A stretch of DNA of 46,968 nucleotides from JBAZLV01 sp041650055. Its GTDB lineage: Bacteria; Nitrospirota; UBA9217. The DNA lies in NCBI GenBank assembly GCA_041650055.1, contig JBAZLV010000014.1, forward strand, positions 1-46,968, given 5' to 3'. Positions 41,247 through 46,968 of this stretch are shown one piece after another (within the stretch, counting starts at the first letter, position 1; the number at the start of each line of letters is the position of its first letter). The position numbers and the translations under genes were made by a program. Under the pieces are notes generated by a model. That model had not been told where the DNA came from and made no database searches. It saw nothing but the letters and a program-made list of their open reading frames with translations.

Positions 41247-41319
41247 GTGTCTTTTTGTTGTACCACCTCCGGCGAAAGCCGAGGGATTCTTTGTTGCAGG
41301 AATTGCATGAAGTCATTGT

Positions 41320-41961
41320 ATGGAATATTTTGACATACTTGATGGGACGGGGGAGAAAACCGGGGGTCGCATATCACGCGATGAAGCGCATCGACTGGGT
41401 ATCTGGCATCGGGCATTTCACTGTTTGATTACCTATGAGCGAAACGGCAGGAGAGTCGTCCTTTTTCAAAAACGTTCCTTGAATAAAAAAATAGCACCTG
41501 GAAAATTTGATGTCAGTGTGGGCGGTCATATTGCATCCGGAGAAGATACTCGATCCGCCGGTCTGCGTGAGATCGCTGAAGAACTTGGACTTACGGTCCG
41601 TTTTGAGAATCTTGTTTCAGTCGGCTGCAGGATATTTGTTTACTGTTTTACACCTGAAATAAAGGAATACGAATTTCAGGATATTTTTTTGCTTCCCCTG
41701 CATGATCAGCCCTCAACCATTACAATCCAAGAGGAAGAACTTGACGGATTGCTTGAAATGGATATTCAGGAAGGCATAGCTCTTTTTTCAGGAGAAACCC
41801 AATCAATCGTTGGTTCGTTTCTCAACCCTGGCGCTTCTTGTCCTGAAGAACTACCTGTTGTTGCTCAGGATTTTGTTCCCTGCCTTGATAATTACTATTT
41901 TAAAATGCTTCTCCTTGCACAGCGCTATCATTCAGGCGAAAGAAAATATCTTGTGATCTAG
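41320..41961 (+). CDS. Nudix hydrolase
   Basis: 213 residues. The Nudix box is present as GGHIASGEDTRSAGLREIAE, giving the G-x5-E-x7-REUxEExGU pattern with EELGL after it. The N-terminus (EYFDILDGTGEKTG, then GIWHRAFHCLI) resembles the IPP-isomerase-like Nudix group such as YfcD, but substrate is unknown; nucleoside diphosphates linked to other groups are usual. The last 50 residues add an unassigned C-terminal part. The ribosome site at this ATG is weak; a tiny frame of 8 codons overlaps its start and has the better one. Confidence 0.88.
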   Translation: MEYFDILDGTGEKTGGRISRDEAHRLGIWHRAFHCLITYERNGRRVVLFQKRSLNKKIAPGKFDVSVGGHIASGEDTRSAGLREIAEELGLTVRFENLVSVGCRIFVYCFTPEIKEYEFQDIFLLPLHDQPSTITIQEEELDGLLEMDIQEGIALFSGETQSIVGSFLNPGASCPEELPVVAQDFVPCLDNYYFKMLLLAQRYHSGERKYLVI

Positions 41962-42005
41962 TAGAGAAGCGGAATTAGAAAACGCCTCATAGACTCCTTT
42001 CATCC

Positions 42006-42033
42006 TTGACTATCCTGATGGTTACGCTACACT
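42006..42033 (+). promoter_or_regulatory. Promoter for the FAD oxidoreductase gene
   Basis: TTGACT (42006-42011), a 16-base spacer and TACACT (42028-42033). Predicted leader is about 32 bases to the ATG at 42072, which has AAGGAG. Confidence 0.55.
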
Positions 42034-42071
42034 AATGTGTATTGTATATGACCTCCCAAAAAGGAGTTTCC

Positions 42072-43457
42072 ATGTCTTCCCAATCATATGATGTCATTAT
42101 CATTGGATCAGGACCTGCAGGAATTTTTGCCGCGCTGGAGCTTGTGAAAAACTCCGATCTCAAAATTCTTATGATTGAAAAAGGAAAGGATATCAAAGAC
42201 AGAATTTGCCCTGTAGTCGAATCCACTGCATCATGCTCGCAGTGCAGTCTGTGCAGTATCCTCTGCGGCTGGGGCGGCGCAGGAGCCTACAGCGATGGCA
42301 AACTCACGCTCACGTCAGAATTCGGAGGATGGCTTCAGGATTATCTTGAACCGGAACCTCTGCGAACATTAATTGATTATGTCGATGCGCTCTATTGCTC
42401 TTTCGGTGTGGGCGGCGATGTCCATGGCGAAGACACTGATGCATTTATGCGGTTGAAGAAAAAAGCAGCGGGCTATCATCTCAATCTGATTCCGGCACGC
42501 ATCCGGCATATAGGGACTGATTTATGCAAGGAAGTTCTGGTCACTATCAGAAACTATCTGGATGGCAAGGTCGATATTCTGTTTGATACAGCCGTGGAAA
42601 AAATTTTGACCAGAAACGGTTCGGTTGCCGGAGTTCTCACCCATGATGGCAGATCCTATGAGGCTTCTTCGGTAATTGCGGCTGTGGGCAGGGAAGGCGC
42701 GGCATGGCTTTCTGAAGAAGCAAAACGGCTGAAGCTTTCGGTTCACAAAAATCCGGTCGACATTGGTGTTCGCATAGAACTGCCAGCCTCCCGAATGAAG
42801 GATATTACTGATGTCGCCTATGAAGGAAAGTTTCTCTATTCCTCAAAACGGTTCGGAGACCGGGTGCGGACGTTCTGCATGAATCCGTATGGGGAAGTCG
42901 TGAAAGAACATTTGGAGGGTGTGTACAGCGTCAATGGCCATAGTTATAAAAACCGGAAAACGGAAAATACCAATTTTGCCATCCTGGTCAGTACGGATTT
43001 CACCGTGCCGTTCAATGATCCCTTGCTGTATGGCAATTATGTGGCAGGACTTGCCAATCTCCTGGGAAACGGAGTGATTATCCAACGGCTGGGCGACTTG
43101 AAAATGGGAAGACGGTCGACCCCTGAACGGATTTCTGAAGGATCGGTCCGGCCGACGCTTGAAGACGCAACTCCTGGTGATATCAGTTTTATTCTTCCGT
43201 ATCGGCATCTCCATAATATTATCGAAATGCTAGAGGCTCTGGACAACATTGCTCCCGGGATTAATTCGGGAGATACGCTGCTCTATGGAGTGGAGGTAAA
43301 GTTCTATTCGCTTAAATTTAAATTACGCCAGACGCTTGAAACCGAGATACCAAATCTTTTTGGGATAGGAGACGGTGCAGGAGTAACGCGCGGATTGATT
43401 CAAGCGTCCATTTCAGGAATCATTTCTGCACGGGAAATAATTCGAAGGAACAGGTAA
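42072..43457 (+). CDS. FAD-dependent oxidoreductase
   Basis: 461 residues from the ATG at 42072. The N-terminal Rossmann motif is DVIIIGSGPAGIFAALEL, with FGIGDGAGVTRG near the C-terminus closing the FAD site. A Cys cluster (CSQCSLCSILCGWGGAGAYSDGKL, cut here for length: CSQCSLCSILCGW) lies before the GGAG-YSDGKL stretch that marks a family of uncharacterised NAD(P)/FAD dehydrogenases. Substrate unknown. The Cys spacing C-x2-C-x2-C-x3-C could bind metal or be redox active. It is monocistronic, convergent with the next gene with a 16-base gap. Confidence 0.88.
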   Translation: MSSQSYDVIIIGSGPAGIFAALELVKNSDLKILMIEKGKDIKDRICPVVESTASCSQCSLCSILCGWGGAGAYSDGKLTLTSEFGGWLQDYLEPEPLRTLIDYVDALYCSFGVGGDVHGEDTDAFMRLKKKAAGYHLNLIPARIRHIGTDLCKEVLVTIRNYLDGKVDILFDTAVEKILTRNGSVAGVLTHDGRSYEASSVIAAVGREGAAWLSEEAKRLKLSVHKNPVDIGVRIELPASRMKDITDVAYEGKFLYSSKRFGDRVRTFCMNPYGEVVKEHLEGVYSVNGHSYKNRKTENTNFAILVSTDFTVPFNDPLLYGNYVAGLANLLGNGVIIQRLGDLKMGRRSTPERISEGSVRPTLEDATPGDISFILPYRHLHNIIEMLEALDNIAPGINSGDTLLYGVEVKFYSLKFKLRQTLETEIPNLFGIGDGAGVTRGLIQASISGIISAREIIRRNR

Positions 43458-43473
43458 CAGCTCTCATTATTTC

Positions 43474-44082
43474 TTATGCTCGGTATTTTCCCTCATCCAA
43501 TGTGTCCAAAATGGTTATGATGAGTTCAAAAAACCGGTCATAATCCGATTCGCGCGAAAAAAAACGGTTTACAACGATCGTCAGGCTGGTGCGGGAAAGA
43601 GACAGCTTGATTCCTCTTTCCGCATATTCAAGAAGCTTTGTTTGAATGGCAGGCGTCAAAATTTTTTTCAGGACAGCTTCCTTGTATCCCTTGACCAGAA
43701 ACGCACTGTCAAATTCCTGGTTTTCGAATGGAATATCCTGCATGAGCACTATTGCAGGAGCTTTTTTGTAGGTGTACTTCAGATGTTTTTTTGTAATGGT
43801 CATGGCCAGATCGGTGGTCAATGCAAGCGATGCAACAGCCTCGGTTGTCGAAGGAGTGTTGCGATCGCCCTGTTCAGAATGAATTTCAATGGTGTGAGTC
43901 TTATAATGTACATGAAGGCGCGGATACCTGAACAAAAAAGCCTGATTGACAGTGCCTCCCCGCCGACGGGCCTGTTCTGCGAGAAGCTTATTTTGCTCTC
44001 GATTTTTTATGTGAAAAAAAAGCCAAAAGACTCCGACCGCTACGATCAGAGCTAGTGTGGGCAGAATATCGTTCAATTGCAT
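43474..44082 (-). CDS. Membrane-anchored protein of unknown function
   Basis: 202 residues. A single N-terminal membrane segment (about residues 5-27: DILPTLALIVAVGVFWLFF) is followed by a cytoplasmic or periplasmic domain with mixed alpha/beta character and no motif I recognise. The start has GGAGGATCTCCT just upstream. It lies 32 bases downstream of a lipoprotein gene on the same strand, so they may be co-transcribed as an envelope pair. Function cannot be assigned. Confidence 0.75.
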   Translation of the reverse strand: MQLNDILPTLALIVAVGVFWLFFHIKNREQNKLLAEQARRRGGTVNQAFLFRYPRLHVHYKTHTIEIHSEQGDRNTPSTTEAVASLALTTDLAMTITKKHLKYTYKKAPAIVLMQDIPFENQEFDSAFLVKGYKEAVLKKILTPAIQTKLLEYAERGIKLSLSRTSLTIVVNRFFSRESDYDRFFELIITILDTLDEGKYRA

Positions 44083-44114
44083 AGGAGATCCTCCATTTGA
44101 TGTCTTTCATGCAA

Positions 44115-44822
44115 TCAATTGCGTTGTGCTGTGATAAGTTCTTTTGCATCGATGCTTTTATCAATTCTTTTCATGAGCTCAGGGTATAATCCATTCAACA
44201 TAAGCAGACATTGATATTCTGCTTCTTCTTTTTCCTCATATTCAACTTCGCTGCTCAATGAACCGACATCAATAGTTTTACTCACGAGTACTTTGCCTGA
44301 CCGGGAATCCAGAAACTGCATTTTTAAAAAGCCGACGAACTGAAGAGTTCCCTGATTTCCGGCCGATCGATATCCAGTTGTGGGAAACGAGGTGATTGTT
44401 TGGTTATTGTTTACCTGAGGAGCAAAATCAAACGTTGTTATTACGATTATATCAGTTGATTGTTTTTCCTGGTCAGTGATTTTTTCCAGCGAACTATAAC
44501 TTTTCCCTACAGTGAACCCTTTGGAAATAAGTATTTTTTTCAAATTTAAAAGGAGTGAAGCCTGAATGTTGGGGAGATATTCATCCCTGTATATTCGGGG
44601 AATCGAATCGTCCGGACCCGGTTCTTTTTCAATATCCATTTCCCCGGGTTGTGAACCGGTATACTGTGGCATAACGAGCGCCACTCGAAGAGAAGCGGGA
44701 ACGGAAGCCTGGCCAGCAGGAACATACTGAAGGTTCAAAGTCTTTATTTTTTTTGGTGAAGTGCACCCTGATACAAGCAGGATCAGTAAAAATCCTGAAA
44801 GCAAACCAGAAAATATTCTCAT
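44115..44822 (-). CDS. Lipoprotein, possibly HpaA-like
   Basis: 235 residues. The signal peptide ends in a lipobox LVSGC (Cys20), so the protein should be lipidated by Lgt and cut by LspA, both encoded here. The mature part has RVALVMPQYTG and DIIVITTFDFAP and SGKVLVSKTIDVG. The pattern of a beta-strand VALVMP then a long helix weakly recalls HpaA-type lipoproteins, but this is an impression and not a firm call. The next gene on the same strand encodes a membrane-anchored protein of unknown role. Confidence 0.78.
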   Translation of the reverse strand: MRIFSGLLSGFLLILLVSGCTSPKKIKTLNLQYVPAGQASVPASLRVALVMPQYTGSQPGEMDIEKEPGPDDSIPRIYRDEYLPNIQASLLLNLKKILISKGFTVGKSYSSLEKITDQEKQSTDIIVITTFDFAPQVNNNQTITSFPTTGYRSAGNQGTLQFVGFLKMQFLDSRSGKVLVSKTIDVGSLSSEVEYEEKEEAEYQCLLMLNGLYPELMKRIDKSIDAKELITAQRN

Positions 44823-44873
44823 AATGTCCCTCTTGATCAGACAAAATTCGGAATTAATCCCTGCGACATGGAA

Positions 44874-44895
44874 TCCCCCGGCTCACGCCGGGGGA
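44874..44895. repeat. GC-rich palindrome 1 (REP-like or IS200/IS605-end-like)
   Basis: TCCCCCGGC-TCAC-GCCGGGGGA is a perfect 9-bp stem in an otherwise AT-rich gap. Its flanks (GAATC before, GGAAT after) add to the look of the palindromic right ends of IS200/IS605 elements or REP sequences. No transposase is near. Confidence 0.5.
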
Positions 44896-44931
44896 GGAAT
44901 GCAGTAAGTCGCGGGAGGTCGCGTTTGTTGA

Positions 44932-44963
44932 TGGAGCCTCCGGCTCCTGCCGGAGGGGCTCCA
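44932..44963. repeat. GC-rich palindrome 2
   Basis: TGGAGCCTCCGGC-TCCT-GCCGGAGG(GG)CTCCA forms a 13-bp stem with a two-base bulge. It lies 37 bases past the end of the truncated kinase gene and could end its transcript, though the T run is missing. Between the two palindromes GTCGCGGGAGGTCGCG repeats a GTCGCG word. Confidence 0.45.
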
Positions 44964-44999
44964 CTGATGTCGTTACATTAACAGAAAAATATTTTTAAA

Positions 45000-46968
45000 T
45001 CAAGACAATGCAGATGAATTGAAATACTGAGGATAGGTTTTTTCTAGATAAGCAACCTTTGCGGTTGCTCCCCATTTGTGATAACACGATCTGGCTTCCT
45101 GCATATGGCAGCTGGCTGATTTCTCATTTTGGTTTTTCTTGTGAAATTTTGCAGCGAGTTCATGAGCAAGCGCTTCTTCATGAATGAATTCGCTTTCTCT
45201 TGCTGTATTTATGGCCCGATTATATAACTGTTCCGCATCCCTATTATTGCCTTTGAGATACGCCATCTCAGCTGCAATAAGAGAATACTTATTCAGAAAG
45301 TTTTCAGGACAATTGTCTGCCCACATTTTCATTTTCTTTTGGTTTTTATTGAGCTGCTTCCAGTATGCATGCCGTGTTTTGATGCCTGCCGACGGATGAA
45401 GTGCGGCTAAGGTGAGAGAGTAATAAAAATTATGATGGGGAATATAAAACATGCCGACCATATAGTTGGTATTTTTTTGGAGGATTTTTGATGCTTCTAA
45501 AGCATTGGGAAGTTCATTAAATAAATAAAACAAGGGTAATTTAAAAATATAATAAAGACATAAAATAAAAATCAATTCTTGCGGCTGCATTATTTTGACA
45601 AAGTCAACTTCGTTAAAAGAATCATCATCAAAACTGCAATATCCTTTTGTTAACCCTTTGAGACAGAGAGTCATTCTATGAACAGAAGTTATTGCAAGAT
45701 GCATGTCCTTAATTCGAGATCGTTTAAAGAATTCCAAATATTTTTCGCTTTGTGTCTGCAGATCGTTGAGATCATCACCTTTAAAGAATTTCATAACGGC
45801 ATGTACACCAGCATTATAGCCACTTAAAGTAAGATTTCCGGATTCAAGACCGCAAACATGTCCTTCAATAAGATATTGGATGCTTTTTTTTATATGATGA
45901 GTCCAATGGTTAACAAATCCTCCAATTAAAAAATCACACATACTTTTTATAGAAAGATTATTACCTTGATTGCTTAAATATATTCCAGATTTGGCAAATT
46001 CATAACCTGCCCGATACTCATCTAGTAAAACACTAATTATAAAACCATACGTTATATATCCTATAAACGCAGCATTAGTTGTTCCATGCCGTATAGAGAT
46101 GATAAATATATGTAACATAACTAACGTAAATACTTTTTTATTGCAATAATACGCTGCTGGACCTAAAACGAATAAAATTTCCATGATAGTTTGTTTAACA
46201 GGATCGTCGAGACGAGGTAGATTTGTTAAATCTGCTATTCCCAACCGTCTGCTAAACCATTTTGCTTTTCCTATTTCAATAAATACGCTTATATTTTTGG
46301 GATTATCCGGTATAGTTACCCCCAGCAGTTTTAAGCCTTTTCGTCCATTTTTTAGTGCTTCATGTGGATTACCTCTGTTTTGGCAAAGAGCCGCCCATAT
46401 TCGGTACACTTTTGCCTTTTCTAGGTTTGTTTTTGCATTGTTTAAAATAATGTCAAAAAGCTTCTCCGCTTCTTCAAAATTGCCGCTTAAATACCTGCAT
46501 TCTGAACACTCGAAATAAAGATCTAAAGTAAGCTGATACTGATCCTGCCAACAGCCAGAGGAAAGAAAATTGATGCCTTTTGTCAGATATTGAGCGGCGG
46601 AAGCATAGGCCGTTGACGCCTTTGCCTTCTTTCCTGCGGTTAGATTCAATTCAGCTAATTTGATCTTTTCGGTTGTGTTCTGGATAAGGTCAGCACCAGC
46701 ATTTAACTGATCCACAACATAAAATATTTTGTCAGGAAGAGCATCAGGTCTGGTTTTAGCCAGGATCAGGCTCCCAATCCTGTAATGAGTGCCTTTTTTT
46801 TCCTGCTCAGAAATCAGGGAATAGGCTGCTTCCTGAATCCGATCATGGTAAAAGGAATATTCCTGGTTTGACGGAATAATAAGAGATTCCCGTATGGCCG
46901 GGCTTAAGTCTGTAAAGGTAACTCCCAGGGGTTTTTCATACACCAAAGCCAGGGTTTCAAGATCAAAC
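45000..46968 (-). CDS. Kinase-like protein, C-terminal part (ATPase tail plus TPR-like region)
   Basis: The frame is open to the window edge, so the 5' part is missing; at least 655 residues are visible. It opens with SFYHDRIQEAAYSLI, the end of the AAA/STAND ATPase domain found in very large Ser/Thr-kinase-ATPase-histidine-kinase proteins, and continues as a long helical TPR-like region (IWAALCQNRGNPHEALKNG and similar). It stops after KTYPQYFNSSALS, where family members usually continue into GAF and histidine kinase domains. The DNA is noticeably more AT-rich than its neighbours. It may be a naturally short protein, a decayed gene or one gained by transfer. Confidence 0.7.
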   Translation of the reverse strand, partial: FDLETLALVYEKPLGVTFTDLSPAIRESLIIPSNQEYSFYHDRIQEAAYSLISEQEKKGTHYRIGSLILAKTRPDALPDKIFYVVDQLNAGADLIQNTTEKIKLAELNLTAGKKAKASTAYASAAQYLTKGINFLSSGCWQDQYQLTLDLYFECSECRYLSGNFEEAEKLFDIILNNAKTNLEKAKVYRIWAALCQNRGNPHEALKNGRKGLKLLGVTIPDNPKNISVFIEIGKAKWFSRRLGIADLTNLPRLDDPVKQTIMEILFVLGPAAYYCNKKVFTLVMLHIFIISIRHGTTNAAFIGYITYGFIISVLLDEYRAGYEFAKSGIYLSNQGNNLSIKSMCDFLIGGFVNHWTHHIKKSIQYLIEGHVCGLESGNLTLSGYNAGVHAVMKFFKGDDLNDLQTQSEKYLEFFKRSRIKDMHLAITSVHRMTLCLKGLTKGYCSFDDDSFNEVDFVKIMQPQELIFILCLYYIFKLPLFYLFNELPNALEASKILQKNTNYMVGMFYIPHHNFYYSLTLAALHPSAGIKTRHAYWKQLNKNQKKMKMWADNCPENFLNKYSLIAAEMAYLKGNNRDAEQLYNRAINTARESEFIHEEALAHELAAKFHKKNQNEKSASCHMQEARSCYHKWGATAKVAYLEKTYPQYFNSSALS

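Noticed and set aside
44874..44963. A complete IS200/IS605 element
   Set aside because: No TnpA or TnpB coding frame is present; only palindromes that resemble its ends.
44932..44963. Intrinsic terminator for the truncated kinase
   Set aside because: The stem is strong but has no T run on the minus strand, so the call is left as a repeat.
3..46968. tRNA or rRNA genes
   Set aside because: No cloverleaf ending in CCA or rRNA-like stretch was noticed, though a covariance search was not possible.

Overview
This 47 kb window looks like chromosomal DNA from a Gram-negative bacterium of moderate GC (roughly mid-40s percent by eye). It has IHF/HU, lipoprotein maturation enzymes, a class A penicillin-binding protein, a six-domain ribosomal S1 and many c-di-GMP proteins. 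The order pheA-hisC-aroF-tyrA-aroA-cmk-ispH-rpsA-sppA-ihf and the xseB-ispA-dxs-tlyA cluster recall Nitrospirota and Geobacter-like Desulfobacterota. Together with a c-haem sensor and a GAAC-N4-GTTC-like SOS box I lean towards Nitrospirota, as an inference only. No tRNA, rRNA, complete insertion sequence or prophage was seen. Both end genes run off the window.

Layout. (1) 1-4629: the end of an HD-GYP phosphodiesterase, then five tandem receiver-PilZ paralogues whose receiver active sites are almost all destroyed. (2) 4654-5261: a TPR protein behind a CRP-like site placed exactly at -41.5. (3) 5314-9832: xseB, ispA and dxs (isoprenoid precursors), a DUF2845 protein on the other strand, and tlyA. 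(4) 9884-12054: a compact SOS operon (small ORF, dinB, lexA) whose promoter spacer is filled by a LexA-box-like palindrome and whose start codon is at the predicted +1. (5) 12120-13568: a fused double Asp/Glu racemase. (6) 13737-21521: PBP1A, ileS, lspA, lgt and rluD (envelope and translation). (7) A lone type I-E CRISPR repeat at 21634-21662. (8) 21691-24941: a fused PabB-PabC, a zinc-ribbon protein with ten-residue repeats, and a second lgt. (9) glgB, then a DUF948/YtxH pair. (10) 28076-30937: a membrane sensor with a periplasmic CXXCH haem motif, PAS domains, GGDEF and EAL. (11) 31040-41126: aromatic amino-acid synthesis running into cmk, ispH, rpsA, sppA and ihf. (12) 41320-46968: a Nudix hydrolase, an FAD oxidoreductase, two envelope proteins of unknown role, and an AT-rich truncated kinase-like gene next to GC-rich palindromes.

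Themes. Cyclic-di-GMP signalling is heavily represented: HD-GYP, five PilZ proteins and a GGDEF-EAL sensor. Shikimate products link the aro cluster to PabBC (folate), and DXP-pathway genes (dxs, ispH, ispA) occur at two places. Short AT-rich inverted-repeat elements sit between several genes and have been absorbed into some gene ends (lspA, probably cmk).
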